A stretch of DNA of 64,000 nt from G963667975 sp963677395 (GCA_963677395.2 OY781965.2:3162001-3226000); one strand, 5' to 3'; shown: positions 44,909 to 54,957, numbered from the stretch's first letter. Translations and numbers: made by a program. The notes: a model not told the origin generated them from the letters alone.

Positions 44909-46939
44909 ATGAAAAAATTTACCCTTGTCTTAATGGTTATTCTCTGGATAAGTCAATTCGTGAATGCTCAGCCCAAATTAAAATATGACTGGGTAAGAAC
45001 TTCAGGAAACAGTGCAACCTCAACAGCTAACTCAATCAATGTTGACGGCAGCAATAATGTACTCGTTGCAGGTACATTTACAGGCACTTCTATTTTGCTT
45101 GGTTCAAATTTTTATCCTTTGCAGAATTCTGATACAATAAATTCAACATCTACAAATTTCTTCCTGGCTAAATATAATCAAAGCGGACAGGTAGTATGGG
45201 CAAAGCGGGCAAAATGTAATTCAGGTACTTCTGCAAAAAAAGTTATCACGGATAATCAGGGAAATATTTATGCTATCGGAAATATAAATCAGGGGAGTAA
45301 TCAAAATGACACGATCTCCTTTGATGGAATTACCCAATATACGTACAAGGGAGGTCGTTCATTTTTAGTAAAATACTCGCCTCAAGGCACAGCACAATGG
45401 GCTTTATTTACACAAAGTAATTTCTTTGGATATGATACAATCAGCTCTGTTTCGATCAATAACAACAATAGCTCACTGTACATTGGAGGTTTTTGTCTTG
45501 GCGACTCTATAACAATTGGAAATCAATATATTTCAAATCAAGGAAACAATCTATATTGCTCTTTTATTGCAAGAGTGAATGTGAATACCGGAGACATCGT
45601 ATGGCTCAAAAGCAGCAATGGAAGCTCTTTTAAAAATACTATAAATACCATTTTTGCAGACACTTCCAACGGAATTTATGCTACAGGAGTTTTTCAGGGA
45701 AGTATTCATGTTTTTGGAAGTGACACTCTGTTTAACAGCACGCCGGCAACGGGAAGCCAGTCAATGGAAGGCTATGTAATTAAACTCAACAATAATGGCT
45801 TGGTTAACTGGAAGTTCAAGGGTGAATGTCAGACAAACGACGAAATAACAACCGTTGCAGAATACAATAACCGGGTTATTATTGCCGGAAACAACAGCTC
45901 TCCAATCATTCTTGGAGGACAAAATATTGCACCCGGGAACTATATTGCAGAATTTTATTCAGGCGGTCTATTTTTAAGCGCATATTCATTTCCTGCTACA
46001 ATTCGTTCTATTCAGCCTTACCATAATGATAAAGGTTTTATTATTAGCGGAGAGTTTACTTCAGACTCACTCTATCTAGGGAATATTTCACTTGCCAAAC
46101 ACAACCTTGGCGGTCAAAACTCAAATATCTTTGTTTCCATGTGCGACAGTATCAATAGCTATAGTTATGGCATTTCAGCCGGAGGCACTTCGTCGAGCTA
46201 TTTAAAAGATCTTTATATAGCTGATTCAAATAAAATTTATATCTGCGGTACATTCGATGCTCCTTCTATCTATTTTGATACGGTACAATATTTTGCAAAC
46301 GGAATTTCAGCACTTTATCTTGCCAAGATTGATACTGGCAGCTATCAGATTCCCATTCATAAGTTTAATTTAGGAGGGACTATTTTTGTGGGTGATCTGC
46401 CTGCAGATTTCGCAAAAGCTTATCTCTACGATATGAACTTCATTATTATTGACACCTGCACGATCGACTCAATGGGCTTTTATAATTTTTACGGAATTGC
46501 ATCAGGGAAATACAAAGTAGGAGCAGAACTTTCTTCTCAATCAGCTTATTTCAATCAGAATTTTATATTTACATTTTTCCCTAACAAACCAAATTTTGTG
46601 AATGCAGACACTATCGTTTTGAATGTTAGCAAATGGGGAAAGGATATCCATTTACAAAATGTGACTTCAATTGTAGAAACAAATAAACAGGAAGTCAACT
46701 TATTTCCAAACCCGACTACAGATCAAATACTTATATCTTTAAAAAATCAAACTGAAAGCGTCTTTAATATTTCCATATATAACCAAACCGGAATCAGGGT
46801 ACTATCCAAAGAGTATTCTCCGAATGAAAGTAATCCCATTACAATTGACTGTAAACAACTTATAAATGGCGTTTATTTTGTAAAAATTGAAACTGCAAAA
46901 GGGTGCATTGCAAATCGCAAACTCATTATCTCAAGATAA
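44909..46939 (+). CDS. T9SS-exported SBBP/beta-propeller-like protein
   Basis: 676 residues. A signal peptide (LVMVILWISQFVNAQ) is followed by repeats of the pattern W.R..G........I..D..NN.L.AG.F.G, for instance SINVDGSNNVLVAGTFTG and VITDNQGNIYAIGN, typical of SBBP repeats that build a beta-propeller. The last 80 residues are a T9SS type A sorting domain: LFPNPTTDQILI near 597, then ISIYNQTGIRVLSKEY and INGVYFVKIET, ending KLIISR. The protein is secreted across the outer membrane and probably kept on the surface. It follows the anti-sigma-like gene by 13 bases and may belong to the sigma operon. A terminator follows at 46961. Confidence 0.85.
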   Translation: MKKFTLVLMVILWISQFVNAQPKLKYDWVRTSGNSATSTANSINVDGSNNVLVAGTFTGTSILLGSNFYPLQNSDTINSTSTNFFLAKYNQSGQVVWAKRAKCNSGTSAKKVITDNQGNIYAIGNINQGSNQNDTISFDGITQYTYKGGRSFLVKYSPQGTAQWALFTQSNFFGYDTISSVSINNNNSSLYIGGFCLGDSITIGNQYISNQGNNLYCSFIARVNVNTGDIVWLKSSNGSSFKNTINTIFADTSNGIYATGVFQGSIHVFGSDTLFNSTPATGSQSMEGYVIKLNNNGLVNWKFKGECQTNDEITTVAEYNNRVIIAGNNSSPIILGGQNIAPGNYIAEFYSGGLFLSAYSFPATIRSIQPYHNDKGFIISGEFTSDSLYLGNISLAKHNLGGQNSNIFVSMCDSINSYSYGISAGGTSSSYLKDLYIADSNKIYICGTFDAPSIYFDTVQYFANGISALYLAKIDTGSYQIPIHKFNLGGTIFVGDLPADFAKAYLYDMNFIIIDTCTIDSMGFYNFYGIASGKYKVGAELSSQSAYFNQNFIFTFFPNKPNFVNADTIVLNVSKWGKDIHLQNVTSIVETNKQEVNLFPNPTTDQILISLKNQTESVFNISIYNQTGIRVLSKEYSPNESNPITIDCKQLINGVYFVKIETAKGCIANRKLIISR

Positions 46940-46960
46940 TTTTCTTAAACCGCGAAAGAC

Positions 46961-46996
46961 AAAGGCTATCATTATCACTGGTAGCCTTTATTTTTC
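46961..46996 (+). terminator. rho-independent terminator
   Basis: AAAGGCTA (46961-46968) pairs with TAGCCTTT (46982-46989), followed by ATTTTTC. It lies 21 bases after the SBBP-like gene and separates it from the PKD gene. Confidence 0.7.
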
Positions 46997-47131
46997 TCTA
47001 GCACCAGTAAATACTGAATATGCAGAAACATTTAACAAAATGCATACGAAACAAATAGCAATGGAACAACCTTTTTTGTATTTGATGACTCTTTAGAGAA
47101 AACAAAGGTCATCCTCTTAAAAATCAAGATT

Positions 47132-50100
47132 ATGAAAAAGAGATTATTCCTGTTTGTACTAGCCATGATAAGTTTGGTTACCATACAGGCACAAACGCAA
47201 TTATTTGTAGGCGGTTATGTTACCGATTTATCGGGAAACGCGATTGCAAATCATACTGTTTATATCCAATCCGACAGTATTGGAAGTTATGTATATCATT
47301 CTGCTGCGAATACTAATCAGAATGGATATTATTCATTCACAATACCAAATATTCCATCACCGGGAACATTGGTGCATTATTACCTCTGGACGAATGACTG
47401 TAACGGTCAATTTATTGACACCAGTATTACAAACAACTCTCCACAACAAGTTGTAAATTTTAATATCTGCACTTCTACAACTTCTCTTTGCCAGAACTCA
47501 TTTACGCATACTCACCAGGGATTAACCTATGCATTTAGCGGACATTTAAATTCATCATTACCAACAACCTATAAATGGAATTTCGGAGATGGAACAATGG
47601 CCATCGGGCAGAATGTAACTCATACATTTACACAACCTGTATTGGGAGCAAATGGGTACAATGTTTGTCTGGTTACCATCAGTGGAAGTTCAACGGCAGG
47701 AAATCTTTGCATTGATACTACCTGCCAATTTATTCCTATCAGCAATACCGCAGGCACCTGCGCTGCAAGTTTTAACTGGACAAACAACTCTTCTAATAAT
47801 AATACAGTGAGCTTTTTGAATACGTCCACAACAAACTATCCAAACGCTCAAATCCAGTATTTCTGGAACTTTGGTGATGGCACAACTTCTACACTTACAA
47901 ACCCGGTTCATACCTATCAACCAAGTAGTGCAATTCAGAATTTCAGCGTAAGCCTCACGATGAAGGTATTAGATTCAGCTGGAAGTATTCAATGTCAAAA
48001 CGCCTATAACTATACAATAACTATTTATAATACCATTTCCGGTTGTCAGAACTATTTCACCTACACCCATCAGGGAATGACTTACACCTTCAAAGGATTC
48101 ATTAATTCATCTAGCTCAACAACTTATACATGGCTTTTTAGTGATGGTTCTGTTTTAACAGGTCAAACGATTACACGTTCGTTTACAAATCCGACACCAG
48201 GAACAACGGGTATTCAGGTTTGTTTGATTACCACAACAAGCAATTCCTTTGGTCAATCCTGTACCGACACAAGTTGTCAGTATATTAATCTGGCGAATAC
48301 GGCTAATTGTCTTGCTGATTTTCACTACTATGCTGATTCTGCCGGCAACCAGAATATTCTTCATTTTGTAAACAATTCATTAAGTGCATATCCGAATGCT
48401 CAGTTAATATACAACTGGAACTTTGGGGATGGCACATCTTCAACTCAAACGAATCCGACACATACTTTCCCAGTAAATCCAAGTGGAAACGGATATAACG
48501 TCTGCCTTGTCATCAAAGCATTAGATTCGTCACTACAGGTAATATGTCAGGACACTTCCTGCAAAATGGTTTATCCGAATTCCATTAATACTTTTTGCCA
48601 AAACAACTTCAGCTATACCAATAGCGGGCTAACCTACAGTTTCACAGGTCAGATTAATATTAATTATACTACAACCTACTTCTGGAAATTTGGCGATGGT
48701 AGTACTGGAAACGGGCAAAATGTTTCGCATACATTTTCGCAACCATCTTCAGGTACCAACGGTTATTATGTTTGTCTGATTACCCAAACAACTGATAATA
48801 ATGGCAATGTATGTACCGACACAACCTGTAAGTTTATCAATATCAACAGTCCTTCAAATTGCAATGTCGGTTTTCAATATATTATTGACTCATCCGCTGT
48901 TCATTTCACAAATTATTCAACTTCAGGCTATCCAAATGCACAAATTTCGTATGTATGGAATTTCGGGGACGGTACTTCTTCTTCTCTTGAAAATCCAACA
49001 CATATTTATTCATTAAATCCAACCGGGAGCAATAGCTTTAACGTTTGTCTGCAAATAATTGTGAAAGATTCCTTCAACAACATTCTCTGCCAAAACACAT
49101 TATACCAAACGCTTACACTTGCAAACATCAACAACTGCCAAAATCACTTTACATATACAAATCAAAACTTAACCTACACCTTTACAGGACATGTGGCATC
49201 CTCAAATCAAACTATTTATAGCTGGAGTTTTGGTGATGGCACACACGCTTCAGGACAAACTGTTACCCATACCTTTGCTCAGCCACCAACGGGTACGAAT
49301 GGATATACCGTAAGCCTTGCCACATATGAATTCGGAACATACTGTTCTGACAGCACATGGCAGTTCATCCAGATCGACACCACTTCAACAGGTAGCTGTA
49401 ATGCAAATTTCAATTGGTTCGCCGATTCAATAAGCAATCCAAATAATATTCACTTTTTGAATAATTCAACTTCAGGCTATCCAAATGCACAAATTTCCTA
49501 TGTATGGAATTTCGGAGACGGCACTTCTTCTTCTCTTGAAAATCCAACACATATTTATTCATTAAATCCAACCGGGAGCAATAGCTTTAATGTTTGTCTG
49601 CAAATAATTGTGAAAGATTCTTTCAACAACATCCTCTGCCAAAACACATTCTGCCAAACGCTTACACTTGCAAACATCAACAACTGCCAAAATCACTTTA
49701 CATATACAAATCAAAACTTAACCTATACCTTTACAGGACATGTGGCATCCTCAAATCAAACTATTTATCACTGGAATTTTGGAGATGGCACTACTACCTA
49801 CGGACAAACAGTCACCCATACCTTTGCTCAACCGGCAACCGGAACGAATGGTTATACAGTTTGTCTATTTACAATAACCTCAAATAGTAACGGAACATCA
49901 TGCACCGACAGTACCTGCCAGTTTATTTCAATCGGAAACACAAGTGGAAATACAGTTCAGGGATATGTTTATGCAGGAAACTACCCGGCAAATGGTTATG
50001 TACTGATTTACATGGCAAATAATGCAACGATGTCGTATAACTTAATTGACACATTGGCTCTTGACAGTAACGGGTACTACCATTTTAATTCCCCGGTTAT

Positions 50101-50854
50101 GCCTCCGGTAAATCCGGCGTTCCTTGTTAAAGCAGTGCTTAATCCAGGCTCTGCCGCCTATAACCATTATGCACCCACATTCTATCAACATTCGGCAAAT
50201 TGGGTGACTGCAACTCCAGTATTCCCCGCTTCTTATTCTGTTTACTATAATATTAACCTGATTCCACTACCTGTAATCAACCCGGGTAACGGTAGTATAA
50301 CCGGAAATGTAAGTCAAACCGGAACAAAAAGTTCTGTAAATGTTTTAGGAGCTGAAATTATCTTGTCCGATATGAATGATTCTCCGGTAAGGGTAAGTTA
50401 CTCTGATGCAAATGGCAATTTCAGTTTCGACAACTTACCAATGGGTTCATACAGAATCCATCTCGAAATAGCAGGGATTAGTTATACTCCATACCCCGTT
50501 ACTCTCAGCAATATCAACCCTGGCATAAGTAATCTCTCAATAAACATCAATAATAACGGAGCTGTAATTACCGGAATTGAAAATGCAGAACTCAATCAAA
50601 CCTCAGTAGGCGAATTTTATCCAAATCCTGCTACAGATGAAGTTTTTATCAACATCCAAAACGTTAATAACAATAACGTTAATGTAACTATATACAACCA
50701 AACCGGTGTAAAAATCTCATCCACAGAGTATCGCCTGAGCGGAACCCAACGTATCGCTCTAAATAGCCGCGATCTTTCTTCAGGAATCTACTTTGTGAAG
50801 ATCGGGAACAATAATGGTCTCAATACTATGCGTAAACTTGTGATTTCCCGCTAA
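47132..50854 (+). CDS. T9SS-exported multi-PKD-domain protein
   Basis: 1,240 residues. Signal peptide (LFVLAMISLVTIQAQ); an N-terminal module with GYVTDLSGNAIANHTVYI that resembles a carboxypeptidase regulatory-like fold; then nine PKD-type domains, each marked by a WNFGDGT-like motif (KWNFGDGTM, FWNFGDGTTS, TWLFSDGSV, NWNFGDGTSS, FWKFGDGST, VWNFGDGTSSS twice, SWSFGDGTH, HWNFGDGTTT). Near residue 1080 a second regulatory-like domain (GAEIILSDMNDSPVRVSYSD) precedes the T9SS tail (FYPNPATDEVFIN ... SGIYFVKIG ... MRKLVISR). It is a surface adhesin or glycan-binding scaffold; binding target unknown. Two domain pairs are near-identical at the DNA level. Confidence 0.88.
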   Translation: MKKRLFLFVLAMISLVTIQAQTQLFVGGYVTDLSGNAIANHTVYIQSDSIGSYVYHSAANTNQNGYYSFTIPNIPSPGTLVHYYLWTNDCNGQFIDTSITNNSPQQVVNFNICTSTTSLCQNSFTHTHQGLTYAFSGHLNSSLPTTYKWNFGDGTMAIGQNVTHTFTQPVLGANGYNVCLVTISGSSTAGNLCIDTTCQFIPISNTAGTCAASFNWTNNSSNNNTVSFLNTSTTNYPNAQIQYFWNFGDGTTSTLTNPVHTYQPSSAIQNFSVSLTMKVLDSAGSIQCQNAYNYTITIYNTISGCQNYFTYTHQGMTYTFKGFINSSSSTTYTWLFSDGSVLTGQTITRSFTNPTPGTTGIQVCLITTTSNSFGQSCTDTSCQYINLANTANCLADFHYYADSAGNQNILHFVNNSLSAYPNAQLIYNWNFGDGTSSTQTNPTHTFPVNPSGNGYNVCLVIKALDSSLQVICQDTSCKMVYPNSINTFCQNNFSYTNSGLTYSFTGQININYTTTYFWKFGDGSTGNGQNVSHTFSQPSSGTNGYYVCLITQTTDNNGNVCTDTTCKFININSPSNCNVGFQYIIDSSAVHFTNYSTSGYPNAQISYVWNFGDGTSSSLENPTHIYSLNPTGSNSFNVCLQIIVKDSFNNILCQNTLYQTLTLANINNCQNHFTYTNQNLTYTFTGHVASSNQTIYSWSFGDGTHASGQTVTHTFAQPPTGTNGYTVSLATYEFGTYCSDSTWQFIQIDTTSTGSCNANFNWFADSISNPNNIHFLNNSTSGYPNAQISYVWNFGDGTSSSLENPTHIYSLNPTGSNSFNVCLQIIVKDSFNNILCQNTFCQTLTLANINNCQNHFTYTNQNLTYTFTGHVASSNQTIYHWNFGDGTTTYGQTVTHTFAQPATGTNGYTVCLFTITSNSNGTSCTDSTCQFISIGNTSGNTVQGYVYAGNYPANGYVLIYMANNATMSYNLIDTLALDSNGYYHFNSPVMPPVNPAFLVKAVLNPGSAAYNHYAPTFYQHSANWVTATPVFPASYSVYYNINLIPLPVINPGNGSITGNVSQTGTKSSVNVLGAEIILSDMNDSPVRVSYSDANGNFSFDNLPMGSYRIHLEIAGISYTPYPVTLSNINPGISNLSININNNGAVITGIENAELNQTSVGEFYPNPATDEVFINIQNVNNNNVNVTIYNQTGVKISSTEYRLSGTQRIALNSRDLSSGIYFVKIGNNNGLNTMRKLVISR
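48915..49219 (+). repeat. intragenic 305-bp repeat, copy 1 (PKD pair)
   Basis: Near-identical, with only a few substitutions, to 49464-49768; the distance of 549 bases is exactly 183 codons, so the frame is kept. It encodes one VWNFGDGTSSS domain and the start of the next. Confidence 0.85.
49464..49768 (+). repeat. intragenic 305-bp repeat, copy 2 (PKD pair)
   Basis: Partner of 48915-49219. The flanking PKD domains have diverged much further, which points to a recent duplication or a gene-conversion tract. Confidence 0.85.
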
Positions 50855-50871
50855 TTCATTATTACTGCATA

Positions 50872-50911
50872 AAGCTAAAAAAGGCTGCCAAACAGGCAGC
50901 CTTTTTAGCTT
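50872..50911 (+). terminator. rho-independent terminator of the PKD gene
   Basis: GGCTGCC and GGCAGCC form a 7-bp GC-rich stem extended by A/T pairs and AGCT on both sides (one bulge), with a 5-base loop and TTTTT. It lies 18 bases after the stop and, being nearly symmetrical, may also act on the minus strand for the small gene at 51009. Confidence 0.85.
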
Positions 50912-51008
50912 TAATAGTTTTTACATGGTCGTTAAATTAACTGTAAAACTTTTTAAATGAAGAGGCAAGACTTTTAAAAAACAATATCAATATTTTACTT
51001 CAAACTCT

Positions 51009-51254
51009 TTATTCCGCTTTTTTCCATTGGTAAACTTTTCTGCCACCATAAGCAGCACCTAACGCTAAGAAAATAGAAAGACCGCCATCAATAGGAGCTG
51101 CACCGCCACCAATAGGCCCTGAACCTCCCGGTGCGCCAACCGGTGTTGCTCCACCTGAGCCTGCGCCTCCCGGATGTGGGGGTTGTGCCATCGACAATAC
51201 GGGAGCTAATGCCAAAAAGGCTGCTATACTTGCAATACGAATCATTTTTTTCAT
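51009..51254 (-). CDS. small PID-CTERM-like sorted protein, copy A
   Basis: 81 residues from the ATG at 51254; a longer reading to 51320 would run through the hairpin. A signal peptide (ASIAAFLALAPVLSMAQ) is followed by a Pro/Gly-rich mature core, then APIDGG, a hydrophobic segment (LSIFLALGAAYGG) and a basic tail (RKVYQWKKAE). That tripartite end is the pattern I recall as PID-CTERM, a putative protein-sorting tag of Bacteroidota whose processing enzyme is not known to me. The mature part after removal of both ends would be about 30 residues of Gly/Pro/Ala. It follows the large adhesin A by 80 bases and is part of the duplicated block. Confidence 0.75.
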   Translation of the reverse strand: MKKMIRIASIAAFLALAPVLSMAQPPHPGGAGSGGATPVGAPGGSGPIGGGAAPIDGGLSIFLALGAAYGGRKVYQWKKAE

Positions 51255-51292
51255 ATTCTTTATATTTTGTATTTTTAATTGTGATGTATAAA

Positions 51293-51325
51293 TTAAGTTG
51301 AGGTTGTTTTCCAACCTCAACTTAA
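51293..51325 (-). terminator. perfect 14-bp hairpin between adhesin A and its small gene
   Basis: TTAAGTTGAGGTTG (51293-51306) pairs with 51312-51325, loop TTTTC. On the minus strand it is followed by TTTATAC, a weak U tract. It is located 10 bases after the adhesin stop and 39 bases before the small gene start. It may be a leaky terminator or an mRNA-stabilising stem that sets the ratio of the two proteins. Confidence 0.75.
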
Positions 51326-51334
51326 TCTTTGATT

Positions 51335-54300
51335 TTAGTGAATAAATACTTTTTGAGTATAGGTTTTTCCACTGGTAATTACTTTCACAAAGTAATATCC
51401 TGTTTCAACATTCAGACTAATTCTGCTTTCGGTACCCGTTTTTACAACTTGTTGACCTAAAGCATTCATGATTTGAATTTCACGGATAGTTTCATTGCCT
51501 TTGTTTGTTACAAATACATCGTTGTTGTGAGAGAAGATAACCAGATTATCCGCGTTGTTTGAGTTAATTCCGGATGTAGCCGCAAAGAGAACGGTAAAAC
51601 GATTTGCATTGTCACCGGTGTTTGCCGTAAAATTGTAAACAGGATTCTGGCTCATGTTGATCGTTTGATTTGTTTTGCTGTCAATCAGATAAACGGTAGT
51701 ATTAACGGTGAAGCTGTTCAGTTCGGAAGCAGTGATCGTGTAATTGCCATCAGCACCAACTTCTAAATTCATCGGAACAGAAACGCTTGTATTGGGGATA
51801 AGTTCTGATAACGAATTGATCGAAAGTTTTTCTCCATTTACAACCGTGTACAGTTGAGGAGCATCGCCTGAACCCATTAATTTACGACTGTCAAATTTGA
51901 AGTCATAATAATTGGTAGCGTTGCTGTTAAATGTAATCACGGCTTCATCTCCCAGGTTATTTCCGTGTACATTCAAACGTAAGATGTTTGCAGGGGTACT
52001 CTTTACCAACGGAGTGGTACTGTGTGTTCTGTATGCATCCATAAATGTATAGTTTCCGGCTGCAGCAACATTTACAAAGAATCCCTGATTTGCAGGAATT
52101 ATGTTTGTAGAACCTAATTGTCCTATTTGAGTTTGCGCATTATAGGTTGAATATTGACCATTTGCCTGATTCCATGTGTAGAATGATGAGGATTGTGTAT
52201 TTGTACTGTAAAGGACATCCAGATCTATTGCAGAGGGATATGGATTCCCGAGCAAGTTAAATCCTCCTCCACCATATAAACCGGTGTTCAGTAATACGGG
52301 AACCGTAATTGCTCCGTAATTCAGGCTGCCATTAAAGGTTGCGGTTGCAATCGCATTATCTGCCCAAATGGAATAGCCTTCTCCATTTACCAGATTATAG
52401 TCTTTATCCGTAATACCTGCCCATGTGCCATCATTGTTGAATATCTGAAGATAAACCGGCGGTAAATTATTGTTGTAGAATGAATTTGATTTTGCTCCAT
52501 TTACAGAGCTTGACATCAGATGCCATGCATTCGGGGTGATGGTACGTTTTGCCTGAGTTGAATCGGTAACCGTTAAATTCTCATTTCCCAATATTGAAGC
52601 ACCGTTTTCAACAGTTAAGCTTGCAACAGTAACAGCTCCTGTAATTGTAAGGTTTCCTGAAATTACAGCATGGTCATTTACGCCCGGTATTCCATTACCC
52701 CAACGGGCTGCCTGATTCCAGTTACCGGTTCCCGTAAATGCAGTAGTAACAGGTGTTGCGGATGTTACGGTCATGGTAATTAAATTTGATGTTGCGGTTG
52801 AGGAAGTAACACAGCTTAATGATGAGGTCATTTCACAATTTACAACATCACCGTTTGCGGGTGTATAAGCATACGTTGACAAACCGGTACCTGCATTGCT
52901 GCCATTTACGTTCCATTGATATGCAGGAATTCCGCCATTGGAAGGCGTAGCTGTAAACGTAACTAAAGTTCCTGCAACTACATTATTTGCACTTTCTGAT
53001 ATTGAAACTACAGGTGTAACCGGTGATTCTACCACCCAGCTTACGGTATTCGCCGAAGCATTATTGCAATAATCTGATTTACGGATGGTTTGGATTTCCA
53101 CAGAAGTTTTTCCGGTGGTGACTATATTGACCCCTGATGTGTAGTTTATCCATGAGGACCAGCTTGTTCCGTTATGCGTTCTGTAAACCAAGGAATCGCT
53201 ACCATTCCCTCCACTGCCGGATGTTAAGGTTGCCAAAACATCTGTTCCTTCGCATACATTGGCTATATTGGGAGTTTTGGACAGACTTCCCGATACGGGA
53301 GTAGGTTCAATGGTGACTTTCACCACATTCGATTCGGCTGCACCTGTCCAGTCTGTTTTACAGCTTACCCTTGCCAGTCTTTGGTACCAGGTGGTGGCTG
53401 TTAATGCTGCCGGTTGGTAAGTTGTATCGTTGGCTCCGGTAATATCCGAAAATCCTGTTGTTGCGGATGTTGTACTTTCCTGCCACTGAAATTCGAGATT
53501 CCCTGTATGACCTGAGGGCAGGCTTGTACTGCTGATTTCTGTAGGAGTAACGCCCTGACAGATACTCTGATCTGAACCAATAGTTCCTCCATCGGTGGGG
53601 TTGGTACAGGACGATCCGTCAAACGCTCCCATCGAAGGGGTTGCGCTACGGGTTGCCCCACGCTGGTCGGTGGTAATCTTATCATTCTCAGGGTTGGCTG
53701 AAGAAGGTGTAAAGGCAATACAACCAACAGCATTACTTGCAAATTTATAATACAAATTATCCGTTCCCTTAAAGTAATAGCCATCAGTAGCATTGTAATA
53801 CGCATAGCTGCCGGTTTGGGATGCCGGTGCTGACGATGATAGTTCCATCGTAGGCGTTGGTCCGCCATTGTTGCTCAAACTGCCTAAATCGCCGGCTGTA
53901 TAAGCAGTCTTACTATTAGGGGCATAAGCTAATTCAGTACTCCAATTATTATAAGGATTTTTAGATGCAGCCCATACAAAAAAGCGATACTGATTACCAT
54001 ACGAAAGAGTTTTATTAAAATCATACGGAGTATTATTTACAATACTACTATTGAGTATAAAGAAATAAGATAGATTTGCTGCACTTGTACCATTACCATA
54101 TATTCCGGATCCGCTATTATCACTAATGGTACTATTAATTATTCTACAAATACTAGGTCTATGATTATATACGCCTCCACCCGAAGATAAAGCACTATTA
54201 TTACATATTGTTGTATTCAGTATCACTGTAGTATAACTGGAAGCAGCACTACATGTATAAATTCCACCACCATAGGATGTGGCTGTATTGTTATTTAACG

Positions 54301-54844
54301 TGCATTGATTTACTGTTAGATTTCCACCAAGATGATATATACCACCTCCATAATAAGCTTTCCCATCTCTTATTACACAGCGGTTCAAGTTGTAGGTTGA
54401 CAACCCAGCACCAACAAACCGTATTATCCCACCATATTCATTACTTGATGTAAGTCCACTTACATCGCCACCACGCAGGATAAGGTCGTTCAGCGTTATG
54501 GTTTTGCCGGCTGCAGAAAACCAGACAAAAAATACCCTGAAGGTAGATACACCGGGAGCGGCTACCTGTATGGTAACGGGGTTGCCGGTGGCAATGTTAA
54601 TGCCTTCCATTGTAAATGATTTGTCAATGGTGGGCAAGGCGGCGCTTAGTGTAACCACGTCGCCCGATGTGAGATTAAAGGCAATCACATCGCCTGTTGA
54701 GGCTGCCGTGTTTATTGCCCAGCTTAAACTACCGGTGGTGGCTCCGGTTCCATTATCGGTAATCTGGGTTACCGTTATGGTGGCAGCTGTTAGCGTAATA
54801 ACGCTTACTGTTGCCAGCCAGAAGGTTAATAATAGTTTTTTCAT
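51335..54844 (-). CDS. T9SS-exported adhesin-like protein A (parallel beta-helix passenger)
   Basis: 1,169 residues. A signal peptide (LLLTFWLATVSVITLTAA) is followed by a beta-helix passenger to about residue 400 with GSLSWAIN.A near 43 and many GGGIY repeats (YYGGGIYHLGG, SYGGGIYTC, SSGGGVYNH), as in choice-of-anchor Q/polymorphic outer-membrane type proteins. Ig-like domains span about 420-700 (SGSLSKTPNIANVCEGTDV; PVVSISESANNVVAGTLVTFTA, core). From 723 to the end is a module shared with protein B, starting TFTGTGNWNQAARWGNG a little earlier, with NLLGNPYPSAIDLDV near 900 and a T9SS type A tail (EIQIMNALGQQVVKTG, GYYFVKVITSGKTYTQKVFIH, core). Expected on the cell surface. Module A. Confidence 0.88.
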   Translation of the reverse strand: MKKLLLTFWLATVSVITLTAATITVTQITDNGTGATTGSLSWAINTAASTGDVIAFNLTSGDVVTLSAALPTIDKSFTMEGINIATGNPVTIQVAAPGVSTFRVFFVWFSAAGKTITLNDLILRGGDVSGLTSSNEYGGIIRFVGAGLSTYNLNRCVIRDGKAYYGGGIYHLGGNLTVNQCTLNNNTATSYGGGIYTCSAASSYTTVILNTTICNNSALSSGGGVYNHRPSICRIINSTISDNSGSGIYGNGTSAANLSYFFILNSSIVNNTPYDFNKTLSYGNQYRFFVWAASKNPYNNWSTELAYAPNSKTAYTAGDLGSLSNNGGPTPTMELSSSAPASQTGSYAYYNATDGYYFKGTDNLYYKFASNAVGCIAFTPSSANPENDKITTDQRGATRSATPSMGAFDGSSCTNPTDGGTIGSDQSICQGVTPTEISSTSLPSGHTGNLEFQWQESTTSATTGFSDITGANDTTYQPAALTATTWYQRLARVSCKTDWTGAAESNVVKVTIEPTPVSGSLSKTPNIANVCEGTDVLATLTSGSGGNGSDSLVYRTHNGTSWSSWINYTSGVNIVTTGKTSVEIQTIRKSDYCNNASANTVSWVVESPVTPVVSISESANNVVAGTLVTFTATPSNGGIPAYQWNVNGSNAGTGLSTYAYTPANGDVVNCEMTSSLSCVTSSTATSNLITMTVTSATPVTTAFTGTGNWNQAARWGNGIPGVNDHAVISGNLTITGAVTVASLTVENGASILGNENLTVTDSTQAKRTITPNAWHLMSSSVNGAKSNSFYNNNLPPVYLQIFNNDGTWAGITDKDYNLVNGEGYSIWADNAIATATFNGSLNYGAITVPVLLNTGLYGGGGFNLLGNPYPSAIDLDVLYSTNTQSSSFYTWNQANGQYSTYNAQTQIGQLGSTNIIPANQGFFVNVAAAGNYTFMDAYRTHSTTPLVKSTPANILRLNVHGNNLGDEAVITFNSNATNYYDFKFDSRKLMGSGDAPQLYTVVNGEKLSINSLSELIPNTSVSVPMNLEVGADGNYTITASELNSFTVNTTVYLIDSKTNQTINMSQNPVYNFTANTGDNANRFTVLFAATSGINSNNADNLVIFSHNNDVFVTNKGNETIREIQIMNALGQQVVKTGTESRISLNVETGYYFVKVITSGKTYTQKVFIH

Positions 54845-54896
54845 ATTGCGTATTGTTTTACATTATTGCTTAAAATCAATTAATCAAACCTCTTAA

Positions 54897-54957
54897 CAAA
54901 AATAAATGTATTCATAAGCGATTGCAAATAATAGGGGGAGACAAATGAGAGACAAAA
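54897..54957 (-). promoter_or_regulatory. promoter and tandem TTTGTC operator of adhesin A
   Basis: Read on the minus strand: TTTGTC, five bases, TTTGTC (operator, 54940-54956), eleven bases, TTTG (54925-54928), twenty bases, TATTTTTG (54897-54904). The start codon is 53 bases below. The identical arrangement and spacing is present upstream of adhesin B. The two TTTGTC half-sites repeat every 11 bases, one turn of the helix, as for a dimer of a response regulator. Confidence 0.7.

Larger units (their letters stand above)
51009..52675. repeat. 1,667-bp duplicated block, copy A
   Basis: Aligned without gaps to 55114-56780 (constant offset 4105) with only about ten differences that I can see. 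It covers the small gene, the hairpin and the last 447 residues of the adhesin. Identity stops abruptly at 52675. Confidence 0.95.
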
